From the NCBI GenBank assembly GCA_027186245.1, contig CP114481.1, forward strand, positions 56,242,569 to 56,306,568: 64,000 bases of DNA. The letters run 5' to 3'. The notes under the pieces are model-generated. The model ran no database searches, was not told the origin of the DNA, and saw only the letters and a list, made by a program, of their open reading frames with translations. Position 1 is the first letter of the stretch. The number at the start of each line of letters is the position of its first letter. The stretch comes from Coriaria nepalensis. Taxonomy: Eukaryota > Streptophyta > Magnoliopsida > Cucurbitales > Coriariaceae. Positions 25,007 to 37,329 of this stretch are shown here, in pieces. Made by a program: the position numbers and the translations under genes.

Positions 25007-25078
25007 TGTGGCTGCTGGGATTCGAGCCCAGGTCTCCACGGCCACAACGTGGAATTCTTACCACTAAACTACAGCCAC
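25007..25078 (-). tRNA. tRNA-His (GTG anticodon)
   Basis: A 72-nt minus-strand cloverleaf: acceptor stem GTGGCTG/CAGCCAC with discriminator A, A box TAGTTTAGTGG, anticodon loop TTGTGGC (anticodon GTG), and a GGCTCGAATCC-type T-arm. The base before position 1 is T, so the extra 5' G of tRNA-His is not encoded and must be added by Thg1, as is normal in eukaryotes. Confidence 0.95.
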
Positions 25079-26215
25079 ATCTATGTCCAATGCAGATATA
25101 ATAAATATAAAAAAACAACAAAATGTTAGTTACCCTAACGAATAAATCTAGTCTATTCAGATGCGTTGGATCTGATGTAGCCGATAGAGATGCAATAACT
25201 TACCGTATCCTCCAGAATCACTGAAAACGAAATCTGTAGGCAAACATAGTAAAATATCACATCTCCATTAGAATTGTGTTACTCCACTGCTGCCCGGTCC
25301 ATCAAATGCTATATACTCTCAACCAATCTAGTTTGCCACATATATCTAAAAATAAAATAAATACATATATATCCAAACGTTCAGTTGCACTAATTTGTTT
25401 GGCCAAAAAACACCGAACTTACCGTGGGGCTTATCGTAGCAAATCCAGTAACAGCCAATTTCGCACAGTGCACTTTACATTGGTAACTGTAAACTATGAA
25501 CAGCGCAACACGACGTGTCACCAGTTTCCAACCTCACTCCGGTCTTATTTTACGATTGCGAACCGCTAATTTCGTTGCCAGCCTCTCTCTCTCTCACGTA
25601 TCCAAATCACTGCTTGCCAGTGAGGGAATATAATACAATTTTCTCAGTTACGTTTCCAGAAGAAAAGTCCCTCCTTTTTCTTTCCCTGGTTTTCATCTCT
25701 GCAAGGTAAATTTTTCTTATTGTCAGCTCACGATTCATATCAATTATACAAGAATCGTAGGATCAATCACACTGTGTTTGCTTCTCTTTCGTAAATTCTT
25801 CATTTCTTTTCTTTAATTAGCTGTTTAAGCAAGTGAGGAGAGTGTGAGATTTAGATCTAAAATCGTGTGGAATGAGCTTGTGGTTGCTACGTTTCTCTCC
25901 CTTTCTGGTGGATAACAAGCATACAGCAGTGTGGTCTCTCCTAAATTTTCTATTTGTTTTCATTTTCCAATTTTAACCAACTTGATCTTTCACAAGTTCT
26001 ATGCATGAATCTTTGTGGTACTTTTACATTTCTCTGTAAGCAAAATTTCCGAAGTTAGGATTTTGGTCTTCTGTCAGTAAGGTGATTAGAGTTTTGTTTA
26101 TGTATCGCAAAATCTGTAAAGAAAGTCACTCTGTTTGTTTAATTTGTTTTTTACGAAGTATTTTAGTTTGATTTTGGTTTCTGGATCAGGGATTTGAGAA
26201 AAGCTTATCTGGCTT
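25079..26215. other. Intergenic: UXS promoter and leader
   Basis: 5' flank of tRNA-His followed by the UDP-xylose synthase promoter. A CT-rich stretch at 25583-25595 and the possible donor AAG|GTAAAT near 25705 with an acceptor near 26188 (TGGATCAG|GG) suggest a leader intron of about 480 bp. No coding region seen. Confidence 0.55.
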
Positions 26216-28314
26216 ATGGCTAAGGAGGTTTCAAACGGAGATGCTTCCCATGGATCTACAAAACCACCACCAACCCCATCGCCTTTACGGAGTGCTAAAT
26301 TTTTCCAGGTAATATCTTTTGAGTTGCTCTGTCTTTCCTGCAGGGGGTGCGTTTTGGCACACACTGTATGCGAGAATTATTGCACTTTATTTTCAAGAGG
26401 TTTCTATAATAAATAGGACTCAGTAGTGGTCTTTTTGATGAATTTAACTAGAGAGCGTCGTCTTTCCCTCTATCCTAGAGATCAGGCTTCTTTACCTCGG
26501 CATTCTTTGGTTAACAGTTGCTCTCTTATAACTTGATCCTGTTTCTTTTTTCGGTGCAGGCCAATATGAGGATTTTGGTTACTGGAGGAGCCGGATTTAT
26601 AGGCTCTCACTTAGTGGACAAATTGATGGAAAATGAAAAGAATGAGGTAACTAGCATCTATCGTTCTTTTACTACACCTTGCATCTGTTTTTTCCCTCTT
26701 TAATTTCAAATTCTCTAAATTTTCAGTTTGTGTTGCTGCTAGGTTATTGTCGTGGACAACTACTTCACTGGAACAAAGGATAATCTGAAAAAATGGATTG
26801 GTCATCCAAGATTTGAGCTCATGCGTCATGGTTTGCCTTTATGCTTCCTTTGTTTTTATATTATAAATTCCATTGTCTCTGAATTTTCTCTCCATTGGTT
26901 TTAATGTATTAACATTGCCCCACCCCTCTTTCTATAATACAGATGTCACCGAGCCATTGCTTATCGAGGTTGATCAAATCTATCACCTTGCTTGTCCTGC
27001 TTCTCCAATCTTCTACAAGTACAATCCCGTAAAGGTAAAATATGTATTGCACCATTTTTCTTAGAAGCATATGATTTCTTGGATACTTGCTCACCTTGCT
27101 CTCTTCTTCTATTGGCTAACTATAATAGAATTGATATTGTCCAATGATTGACAGACAATTAAGACAAATGTGATTGGCACGTTGAATATGCTGGGACTTG
27201 CAAAGCGAGTGGGAGCAAGAATTTTACTTACATCAACTTCAGAGGTCTATGGAGATCCTCTTGTCCACCCACAGGATGAGAGTTATTGGGGAAATGTCAA
27301 CCCCATAGGTAAGAATACCATTCTAGATTCTTGTATGAATAAAGTGACTAAAATTATGAATAGCTATATTGTGATGGGCTTGAAACTATGTTGCAGGTGT
27401 TCGGAGTTGCTATGATGAGGGAAAGCGAGTGGCTGAAACACTGATGTTTGATTACCATAGGCAGCATGGGATAGGTGAGATGAATTTGGCATTAAGGTTA
27501 ACATTGAATTTTGCTTACTAAGTCAATTATGTTGCCTAAACCAGAGATAAGGATTGCTAGGATTTTCAACACCTATGGTCCCCGCATGAATATTGATGAT
27601 GGCCGTGTTGTCAGCAATTTCATAGCTCAAGCAATCCGGTAAGTCGTGTTACACATTTTGATTATTCCTCAATAACTTCCTGCAACTTTTCTTTCTGCCA
27701 TTTATGCCCATCTAAGCTCTAACCACATGGGTATTATGCATCCATTGTTCAGAGGTGAGGCTTTGACTGTTCAATCTCCCGGAACTCAAACACGGAGTTT
27801 CTGTTACGTCTCTGACATGGTAGGCAAAAGGTTGAATTTATTCCATTTTTATAACTTGTACTGATGGATTATACTGCAGTCTGACATGTACTAAATGTAA
27901 TCTTTTCCTTTGGATCCGGACCATACATTGATGAAGGTTGACGGACTTATTCGGCTTATGCAAGGCAAGAACACTGGCCCAATCAACATTGGAAATCCAG
28001 GCGAATTTACAATGATTGAGCTTGCAGAGACCGTTAAAGAGGCAACTCTTTCTCCATTCCCTCCCATCTTATATACATGTTAACAACTCCACGCTGCCAG
28101 CTCAAATTTGTACATGAAAATTTTGCAGCTTATCAATCCTGAAGTGGAGATCTCAATGGTGGAAAACACACCAGACGATCCCCGTCAGAGGAAGCCAGAC
28201 ATTACAAAAGCAAAGGAGGTGCTTGGATGGGAACCCAAGATCAAGTTGCGAGATGGGCTTCCTCTCATGGAGGATGATTTCCGAACAAGGCTCAGGGTTG
28301 CCAGAAAACAGTGA
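26216..28314 (+). CDS. UXS: UDP-xylose synthase (UDP-glucuronate decarboxylase), cytosolic type
   Basis: Ten exons splice in frame to 347 residues: 26216-26308, 26560-26646, 26743-26830, 26943-27034, 27155-27308, 27397-27474, 27545-27638, 27753-27819, 27937-28041 and 28129-28314. The enzyme decarboxylates UDP-glucuronate to UDP-xylose for xylan and xyloglucan. It is an extended short-chain dehydrogenase with the NAD loop GGAGFIGSH (40-48), substrate segment [21 protein letters not shown], the catalytic YxxxK pair Y177/K181 ([10 protein letters not shown]), [10 protein letters not shown] and the C-terminal [15 protein letters not shown]. The short soluble N-terminus with no membrane helix assigns it to the cytosolic UXS3/5/6 group, not the Golgi UXS1/2/4 group. 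Intron 9 starts GAG|GCAACT, a GC-AG intron. Confidence 0.97.
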
Positions 28315-28889
28315 AAACCCAGTTCAAGTCATCATTCACCTCTTTCGTAGTAGTGTCTCATTCCTTCATATATAGAATAAATGGCCCTGTAAACTTCGAC
28401 TTTATCTAGTTTCTTATTCCAAAGACCAGATGGAAAAACTTCATTCTGTCACACGAGGGACGGTATTTTATACTTTAGCATACAAAAAATTAATTATATA
28501 AGAAGTATGTTCATCGTCTGGCTCTAGTGTATGATTAGTTCATTTGGAAGCGAGAAATTCTTAGGTAGGAATCCAACCACTTCATCCTTGGATGAACCCA
28601 AAAAAAAGCCAAAAGAAAAGTATGATTATGTAGATTTAAAAGACCCATTAGATTATAATAATTATATACTTTCTTGATGGCTTAAAACTGTAAGCCTGCA
28701 GTCCAAAAAAATTGCATTTGATTTATCTCTCCAACTCTTTTTTTTTCTTTTTTCCTCTAACTCAAATATACGTAACGAAATATTTAGATCATAGGCTTGT
28801 TTGTCTCGAATTTCGAAGGAGAAATAATTAAATTGAGATTAATCTTAAAAAAAATTTAAAAATCTTAAGGAGAGGTTGATAATATTATC
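28315..28889. other. Intergenic: UXS 3' flank
   Basis: 3' untranslated and flanking DNA of UXS, then AT-rich sequence up to the histone relic. No gene seen. Confidence 0.7.
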
Positions 28890-29201
<312 letters not shown>

Positions 29202-30430
29202 TTCCTCAACACCGCTGCTCTGTGTTGCCTTCTCGAGAGCCTTCTGTTTAAATTACTGGTGTGAAATGCTTGCAAAATTGTATTCTTCTATGTGAACAGA
29301 ATCTTGTAGTAGAATCCAAGTATCTTCTCAAGGAATATTCAAGTTCGTTTTTTGATTAATGGAAGTACATACATGTTGAATTAATGAAGAAGTTAATCAG
29401 TATTTCTGTAGTCACTCGATTATACTTTTTTGCTACAGGATAATTCAGTTAAGATTGCTCGATGATGAATGGTGAGGAAAACGACATGTTGTCTTCATTG
29501 ATCTGGCTGGTGTCGTCGTACATCAAGTTGGTGATCTGAAAATGAATCTCATGGACCGAGAGCGATGGCCATTATCTTGTCATAATCAATCCTAGTCCCC
29601 TGTCGGTATGAAAAAACCCCCCCAACTTTGCAAATAAACGATCGAGTCTGAATCCAAATGAATCACGAATGTACTCGTATCGAGTATTTATCGTTTAGAG
29701 GAAATTTTTGGAGGTTGTTAATTTCCAGCTAGTCACGGCTCTCTTTTTTATCAATCCTGTAGTAAGATATCACTGGAGGTAATTCTTATAATTTCCAATT
29801 CCAATACTCAATAGTGGTGCCATATGGATATTTTTATAGTCATTTGGGTCCATTTTGAGAAGATTAGTAAACGATGGGGTAAAAGTTTAATTTGAAGAAG
29901 TTATTCACTGCACTCTTTTTAGTTTGAGACGCGGTGAGATGAGGACCACAGAGAGTGACAGGGCCGTTCATTTTGGCATCGCAAGAAACCAAAGTCCTGA
30001 ATGCACCCCAAGAAAATCATATTTTCAACAGGGCGCTACAAAAATCTTTTAATTTGATGTCTGAAATTTGCCACTGCAACTGCCACTAGTCTGTTCTGAC
30101 GTGGAACTGACTATTCGTGGGCCCCACCTAAAGCGACGTTACCCTTTTCAAGTATATATATATATATTTATTTATTTCACAACTCACATCCTCCTCTTCC
30201 ACTTCCTATGATTTATACATTTACTAGCACCAAAAACAAATTTCAATCTCGTTTTGCCACAACGCCCGCAACCACACAGGGGAGAGACGAGAGGCTTCCG
30301 TTCTCCGCCCTCAACGGGCTGGGTTCCGGCTCCGGAGATGGTATTCCCGCCGCGCAAACTGTAAAATCTCCGAGCAGCATAGCTGGCGGTGGAGAAAAGG
30401 AGAGTCGGTCCGGTTTCTGTCGTCTCAGGT
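29202..30430. other. Intergenic: ACR9 promoter and leader
   Basis: About 1.2 kb with no supported gene. A TATATATATATA stretch at 30154-30166 lies 265 bp upstream of the ACR9 start and may include its TATA region. A GTGGGCCCCACC palindrome is at 30118-30128. The 100 bp before the start are GC-rich leader. Confidence 0.6.
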
Positions 30431-32772
30431 ATGGGAGTTCCATGCGACGACATCGTTCAGATCCAACAGGGCAAGAAGGTCGGTGAGCCCAGCCTCGTTA
30501 CCGTCAATTGCCCTGACCAGGCCGGACTTGGGTGCGACCTCTGCCGAATTATACTCGATTTTGGTCTCTACATTACCAGGGGAGGTATCCATTCTTCTTT
30601 CTTCTCTCCTTTTTTTTTTTTTTTGGTTAAAAGTAAAAATTTTGTCTTTTCTTTCTGGTGAGTGCGTTTTTTGTTTTTTTTGGCTGCAATAATTTCATGT
30701 GGGTCAATACTCATTCAGTGGGCGACTTTTGATAATTTCCATCTTGTACTAAACAAACAGTAGACATCAAGTAATTATGCATCCTTTTAGATTCTTTTCC
30801 AGCTAAAAAGAAATCTCTCTTCGCCTCCTAAAAGCAGTAGTTAATCTGATACTAAACATGTTTTGGTTGCAGATATTTCAACAGATGGAAGATGGTGCTA
30901 TATAGTATTATGGGTTGTTCCATACCCCAGCTCACTCACTGTTGATTGGGAAAGCCTGAAAAGGCGGCTTTTAGCCGCTTGCCCTTCATATTTGTTTCAA
31001 TACTACTTCAAGCAGCAATACTGTGGGCCCTCTCCTTCACCACTATACTTGCTAAAAGTCTGGTGTCTTGACCAAAAAGGAGTATTACATGGTATGTAAC
31101 TATAAGCCTTGCTTTTGTTTCTTTCTTTCCATTTTTTTTTTTCACATTTCTGTACATCTTCTAATCCGATTTACCGTTTCGCAAATGTTTTGTATAGATG
31201 TTACTAAAGTTCTATGTGAGTTTGAACTAACAATTCAAAGAGTAAAAGTTATGCCCACCCCAGATGGCAGAGCCTTAGACTTGTTCTTCGTCACAGATGG
31301 CATGTAAGTTTTATTTATTTTGTATGAATTTGATATTTACAAAACTGTGAGATTATAATCTTGTGCATCTGAAAAGAAAGTTTCGGACAATATCATTACA
31401 GGGAGCTACTACATACGAAAATGAGACGGGATGACATATGTCGAAATCTGAAAGAGGTACTAGGAGAGTATTGTATAACCTGCGAGATTCAACTGGCGGG
31501 GCCCGAATATGAACGACTGCAAGGATTCTCTTCTATTCCATCCGACATTGCTGAAGAATTGTTCGGTTTAGATGGGACTTCCGGTTTAAAAATCCTCTCC
31601 CTTGATAAGAAGAAAGCACTCAAGAAGGCCTCTGTTACAGTGGACAACACATTGAGCCCAACGCATACCTTACTTCAAATCCAATGTGTCGATCAGAAAG
31701 GTCTTCTCTACGACATTATGCGGACTTCCAAGGACTACGACATTCGGGTACTTTTGTAATTTACTCATGGTATCTTTTCATCCCCGCTTGGGGTAGTTTA
31801 GTATTTTCAGTCAATCTTAGTTGTTCAATGTTTCTTGGGTTGTAGGTTGCTTATGGTAGAATCTCCTCAAGTGTGAAAGGGCAAAGAAACATGGATCTGT
31901 TTATCCAACAAACTACTGGCAAAAAGATTGTGGATCATGAAAGCCAGAGTATGCTTTGTTCGAGATTACAGGAGGAGATGCTTCACTCCTTGAGAGTGAT
32001 TATTATCAGTAAGGGACCCGATACTGAGCTCCTTGTAGCCAATCCAGTCGAGCTTTCAGGCAAGGGCAGGCCTCGAGTTTTCTATGATGTTACACAGGCC
32101 CTGAAAAATCTTGGAATATGCATTTTCTCGGTAAGTTAATGGTGTGCTTGACAACAATATTCAAATAATGGTTTTTTAAAAATGGGTTTTTGTGTCAGAA
32201 TATTATCTAGTGTCAGTAAACGTTTTTTTTATTTTTTATTTTATTTTTTATTTTTTATAATTGTATTTTGTGTTTGGTTGAGGTGAGTAGAAAATGGGAT
32301 TCCTTTTTTTATGGGTAGAAACATGAACAGTGCATTATAATTGCATCTTATGTGAAACATGAAAATTAACAAAAAGTGGGATTCGGATTTTGACATTCAA
32401 AACAGGAAAAAAAAAATTGTGCGATTTAAATAATGGAATTTTAAGTGCACTGACACAAAATTTTACTACCAAACACTCTTATCCCCTGCTTTTCACTGAT
32501 TTTGCAATTAAAAACCAAAAACAGTTTATGAGTTTCGTTACCAAGCACTAATCGAAATGAATTAATTTTCTTGTTGCTTTGTCTAATGATTTGATTTTCA
32601 TGCTTTTTTAACTGTTTGGTTATAGGCTGAAATTGTAAGGCATTCAACATCAGATCGTCAGTGGGAAGTTTACAGATTTCTTTTGAACGAAGGTCGGGAA
32701 ATATCACTCGCATGTGACCGAGCTAGAAGCAAGATCGTGGATCGAGTCCGAGGAGTGCTGATGGGTTGGTGA
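30431..32772 (+). CDS. ACR9: ACT-repeat protein of the ACR9/ACR10 type
   Basis: Six exons (30431-30584, 30873-31091, 31198-31303, 31402-31747, 31846-32130, 32626-32772) splice in frame to 418 residues. I chose the ATG of MGVPCDDIVQIQQGKK because it matches the family start; an in-frame ATG 42 bp upstream would add 14 Arg-rich residues. Several ACT domains (small-ligand sensor folds) are visible: VTVNCPDQAGLGCDLCRIIL, LKVWCLDQKGVLHDVTKVL, LLQIQCVDQKGLLYDIMRTS and the terminal GRPRVFYDVTQALKNLGICI. The last 20 residues include a conserved DRQWEVYRFLL and end LMGW. ACR proteins resemble the regulatory half of bacterial GlnD and are proposed amino-acid or nitrogen sensors in plants. No transit peptide seen. 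Confidence 0.95.
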
Positions 32773-33377
32773 GTGCTGATTCAGTTAGAAAGCTCTTGTG
32801 CAATGAAGATAGATTCATGAAGCATATCGTGATCGGATTAACCGTGTTCTAGTTCTATATAGTAGCCGGCAAAGTTTCCGGATTTGTAGTGTACTCAAAT
32901 GCTTTATTAAAAACAACCATGTCCGTAATCTGTTGGAAATCATGTTCGGTTTTTGACCATATATACTGCTTCCTTATCGTCTCTCTCTATTAAAGTAACT
33001 TGTATTATATATGTATCTGTTATAATGTCAACCGGCCTTTGCTCTTCTATCCTTCTAGTAATTTAAAATTTTTGTCCTTTAGACATACTTATTCAGTCTC
33101 TCAGTTTTGTCTGATTCTCAGATGCCTTCTCCGTTTATGCCTGAAACGCGAGGGGTGTAAATTTTGTCTTGAATGTTTGTCTCGACTTATAGGCTTTTAG
33201 CTCAATGTTGTTTGGGGGGATCCATCATCCATGGCCATGAATGACTTTTCTAATCTCGGAGACTCAGACTAATCAAAAGAGCGGTCAAACGTTCTCTCCT
33301 TTTCTTCTCCTTCTTGGGCTGGCCTCCTGTAATCGAGCGTCTAGAGAGAAACGCTGAAACCAGAGAAGGCGAGAGAG
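32773..33377. other. Intergenic: ACR9 3' flank and ECI leader
   Basis: 3' flank of ACR9 to about 33.2 kb, then the CT-rich leader of the enoyl-CoA isomerase locus (33295-33330). No other gene seen. Confidence 0.65.
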
Positions 33378-34079
33378 ATGTGTACGCTAGAGAAACGAGG
33401 GAACCTCTTCATCCTAACGCTAACAGGTCCAGACGAGCACAGGCTCAACCCTACGCTTCTCGATGCAATCCGATCAGCTCTCCGCCGCGTTCGAGAAGAC
33501 TACATGTCCTCCTCCGTCTTGATCACCACCGCAGAAGGCAAGTTCTTCTCCAATGGCTACGATCTCGCCTGGGCCCAATCCGAACCATCTGGTCTACGGC
33601 TCATGGACGCTAAGCTGAGATCAGTCATATCCGATCTTATCTCCCTCCCGATGCCAACCATTGCTGCCGTCTGAGGCCATGCTTCAGCTGCCGGTTTCTG
33701 TTTCGCGCTCAGTCACGACTACATCCTCATGCGAAAGGACAGAGGCTTTCTCTACATGAGCGAGCTCGATATTCAGCTTGTCCTTCCGCCTTGGTTTATG
33801 GTATTGATCAACAACAAGATCGGCTCGCCAGCGGTTCGGCGCCAAGTGATTTTGACGGCTGCTAAGGTGACGGCTAAGGAAGGTCTGGAGAAGGGGATAA
33901 TCCACTCTGCGCACGCAACCGCGGAGGAGACGATCAAGAATGCAGTTGCATTGGGTGAAGACTTGGTAGCGAGGAAGTGGGATGGACACGTGTACGCACA
34001 GAATCGCATGGTGATGCTGTCTGATGTGTTGGATATGATTGGTAGTGGGTCTGGGTCTACAGCTGGATCGAGGCTCTAA
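33378..34079 (+). pseudogene. ECI: Peroxisomal enoyl-CoA delta isomerase with one internal stop
   Basis: Intronless frame of 233 codons with one interruption. It begins MCTLEKRGNLFILTLTG as plant ECI proteins do. It contains the crotonase-fold segments FFSNGYDLAWAQ and SLPMPTIAAV, then GHASAAGFCFALSHDY and RDRGFLYMSELDIQL. The C-terminus is SRL, a canonical PTS1 peroxisome import signal. The enzyme moves the double bond of cis-3-enoyl-CoA during beta-oxidation of unsaturated fatty acids. The TGA at 33672-33674 replaces the conserved Thr of V-T-G-H, in the oxyanion-hole region. The frame is otherwise open on both sides with no shift, and PTS1 is kept. It is either a very young pseudogene, a null allele or a base error. 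Confidence 0.85.
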
Positions 34080-34987
34080 GCCTATGTAAGGCCCAATAAG
34101 CAGCCCGTTTTTAGCGTTTCGGAATAATTGGCAGGCTACTAGTAAATGGACCATTGTCGTTAAAAGGCCAGCAGGCTTTTTCTGTAGCCTCTTGTTACCC
34201 AAACTTAAAATAAATAAATGCTTATGCAATTGAATCCACATTTCAACATTTTGTAGGGTACTCTTTTGTATCGATTTTCTAGAGAATATGAATAGATATT
34301 ATAAATGATAATTTTTTTATATTTATTTTATAATATAAAATGAGAATATTAAAGATGAATAAGAAGGAATTAAAGTATAATATTATGATGTTGAAAAAAT
34401 TATGAAAATTATTTTAATATTATAGTAAAATTTTTAAAATATGTAAAATAATTTGTGTAAATGAATAGTTAGAATAATTTCCATAAAAGATATGTTTTGG
34501 TGAAGATGGAAGAATTTTTTTTTATTCCAATGGGAATGCTTTTTTTATTTTTATTTAATTATTCTTTAAACCAAATGGTGAAATAAAATAAAAAATCATT
34601 CAATTTTCATCAAAGAATCGAACCAAACGGGCTCGTAGTGTTTACTATTTTTGTTGATTGAAATTGTCATTTTCTCAAAAGTGATTTCCATTAACAAAAG
34701 TTTAAAAAAAAGTAATTTTTGGATAGAATCGATCTATTTTAATTTATTAATTATAATCATAGATATCAATTTTATATATCATATTATTTATTATATTTGG
34801 TCTTTATATGATTATGATTACTCGATCTACAGTATACCAAATGCACCTTATAATTATTCTAAAATAGCCCAATATAATTGAAATATGTTATCTTGATTGC
34901 CAACAAGGTAATGATGAAATTGCTTGTAGTTTTCCACTAAAAAGAGCGAAAATTAAAGAGAGAATTTAAGGATAAAGACATGTCTAG
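34080..34987. other. Intergenic, AT-rich
   Basis: 3' flank of the ECI locus and then strongly AT-rich DNA (34.3-34.9 kb). No gene seen. Confidence 0.7.
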
Positions 34988-35245
34988 TGAGTAAATTTTC
35001 AGTACAATTTCAGTCGATACAATTCGGTATAATTTACAGTCGAGATTTAATCTAAAAGAATAAGAATTAATCTTGATTGTATGATCTCATTAAACATGTT
35101 GAGGTGACATAAGTTTATTTAAAATGTCATTTCATATGTTTAATGAGGTTTGACAGTCAAGATTAGTTCTTATTCTTTCATATCAAATATGGACCATAAA
35201 TTATACCAAATTACATAAACCCAAATTGTACCAAAATTTTTCTCA
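34988..35245. mobile_element. Foldback MITE-like element
   Basis: The 258-bp segment is almost entirely one imperfect inverted repeat. The left arm (about 34988-35112) contains GTACAATTT, GGTATAATTTA, AGAATAAGAATTAATCTTGA, CTCATTAAACATG and GGTGACAT. The right arm (about 35124-35245) contains their complements in reverse order (ATGTCATTT, TTTAATGAG, TCAAGATTAGTTCTTATTCT, TAAATTATACC, AAATTGTACC). The loop is about a dozen bases. Length, AT-richness and structure fit a MITE. No coding capacity; target-site duplication not clear. Confidence 0.8.
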
Positions 35246-36689
35246 TGTTTGGCATGTTGTTTTAAAAAAAGTCTCAACTCAATACTTTTTGCTACATGTC
35301 ATTAAAAAAAAGAATTTACAAAACTTGAAAAGACTCAAATAATCAAATTACACAAACTCGAATTTAACCTTATTCATTAGACCCGTTGACAACCTGTTGA
35401 GCTAGTTTACGCCGTTGACAATAAGTTTAGAAAAACCTCATCATATTTTGAAGTTATTTCTAAAAAACGTTATTCTTCCTCTCACTCCGCTCAATTTCTT
35501 CTGACATTCTTCTCTCATATCTTCTAACATTCTTCTTCTTCTCACTTTTCTTCTTCCCTTAAGCTTCATCTACCCGCCTGTTCACAACCCGTTGAGCTTC
35601 ATCAATCCAAATGGCACCTCTCTTCTTCTTCCCCATCATTTGAATTTGAGAATATGGAGACGATTTCCAATCGGGTAGGCCACGAGTATGAAGATCAATA
35701 ACAAAGTCATCAACCCATAACTGTTAAGGTATTGATTTTGCTGAAATTATGGCTTTTTTGCATGATTTAATTTCCTAAATGTTTGAAATTATTAGAAAAT
35801 AAGAATTATGGTTGAATTAGTGTATGTTTGGAATGAGATTGTTGTAAGCAATATTATTGATGAATTTGGGAATGCAAAACAGTCCAATTGAGCTACTCAG
35901 CGAGACTAAAAAACATACCCGTTAAGCATTTCAATTGGTTTATTTTGCATGCTTGTTAAGTTGTTTAATGGGTTAAGAATACTTTTTATTTACTATTTTT
36001 TGTTCATCTTCAATGTACAATACCTACTATTGATTTATAATTCAATGTTTTTGTCTACTTTGAGGAAATATTTAGGATTTTGAAGTCCGATAAATTTTTT
36101 GAATATGTGATTACTTCATTATCGAGATTCTCCGTTGTGGTGGATGAAATCAAAGAGCACATACGACACTATTCAGGGAATCATGCTTTGGGCACTTCCT
36201 AGAAGTAAATACTACACTTGCATATTCTGCCAAGTTATCTGCATCCCTCATAGTTTGTATGGTTGAATGTAAAGGTGAAAAGAGTTATGGCTTCACATTG
36301 ATAAGTAACCACTATGTTTCTCCTAGCAAGAATTCACCCTCATTATCGGCATGAACTGTCGATCCCCATAAGCTTTCTTTTGTGAGATTAAGTGGACAAT
36401 GCCTATTTCATACAGTCATAGGTTACTCTTTCTAACAATTATGTACATAATTATGTCATATGCAATAAGCAACTCTTTGTATTAGTCGTGACATTTATTC
36501 ATAGTATTACTTATCATATAGATTGTTGAAGTAATGTACACCGTAAGTGTAGAACAAGTTATAAGGGTATGTTATACATAATAATTCTTGATGTGCACAT
36601 GTAAATATAGGAAAATAATAAAATAAAATTTTATGATGTGAATTTAATTTATAGATGGAAAAAAATCTAAAATAATTTCTCAAATGGTA
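35246..36689. other. AT-rich intergenic DNA within the repeat block
   Basis: No gene found. Isolated copies of an ACCCGTTGA-like motif (35384, 35596) resemble the minisatellite core downstream. A CTTCTTC-rich stretch lies at 35470-35560. Confidence 0.55.
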
Positions 36690-37130
36690 AGAAACAATTA
36701 ACCCATTAATCTAAATGAATCAGTTATTTTTGACCATTTGATTACACAATTATATTTTTTGGTTTTCTTACATAAGTCAATATTTTATGACCCGTTAATA
36801 TCAACGAGTCAATGTCTTCTGACATGTTGATAGCAACGGGTCATAAAATATTGTGTCATATTAAGCCCAACATGTTAGAATTAAATCACACTTTGAGCTC
36901 AACGAGCCTATAACTTTTTGGCTTGCTGAACTTAATTGATCAATATTTTTGGACCTATTGAAATTAACAAGTTAATATTTTATGACTCATTGAGATAAAT
37001 TGGTCAGTTGTTCTAGATCCATTGACATCAACAAGTCAATATTTTCTAACCCGTTGATCTTAATGGGTGTGGTGTTTCTGACCTGTAGATTTCAACGAGC
37101 CAGTCATTTCTGATCTCAACGAGTCTAGAA
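36690..37130. repeat. 32-bp degenerate minisatellite, left block
   Basis: Units repeat at 32-bp intervals, clearest at 36776, 36808, 36971, 37003, 37035 and 37067, with an older unit at 36719 and a 33-bp unit at 36938. The consensus is GTCAATATTTTCTG followed by ACCCGTTGATATCAACGA; the core ACCCGTTGATATCAACGGGT is a perfect 20-bp palindrome when the last bases are GGGT. Copies differ by several substitutions, so the array is old. Confidence 0.85.
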
Positions 37131-37329
37131 CACATGTCCCTACAATATATATGCCATTTTTTTAAACATTGAAATTTCACGATGGCTACTTAAAAAATAT
37201 ATGAAAATAAATATCAATCATTACGACTCAACACCTCAAAATTGTTAACAAATAATAAAGACAAGTTCATCACGATGGTTATGCTATAAGGAACAAATAA
37301 TAAAAAGTGATTACACAAAATATTTTATA

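Noticed and set aside
24736..25101. 121-codon frame across the tRNA-His gene
   Set aside because: It is the antisense of the tRNA gene plus a Lys-rich repeat; the cloverleaf explains the sequence.
29436..29530. Minus-strand stretch after TTTTCAG reading ITNLMYDDTSQINEDN and ending at a TAA
   Set aside because: It could be a terminal exon, but no upstream exon or related protein could be recognised.
33672..33674. TGA in ECI read as selenocysteine
   Set aside because: Land plants lack the selenocysteine insertion machinery and the family has Thr at this site.
33684..34241. 185-codon minus-strand frame over the ECI locus
   Set aside because: Mirror of the coding strand of an obvious crotonase-family gene; no domain of its own.
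36690..37130. 32-bp repeats considered as a CRISPR array
   Set aside because: The units are adjacent without unique spacers, degenerate, and in a plant nuclear context.
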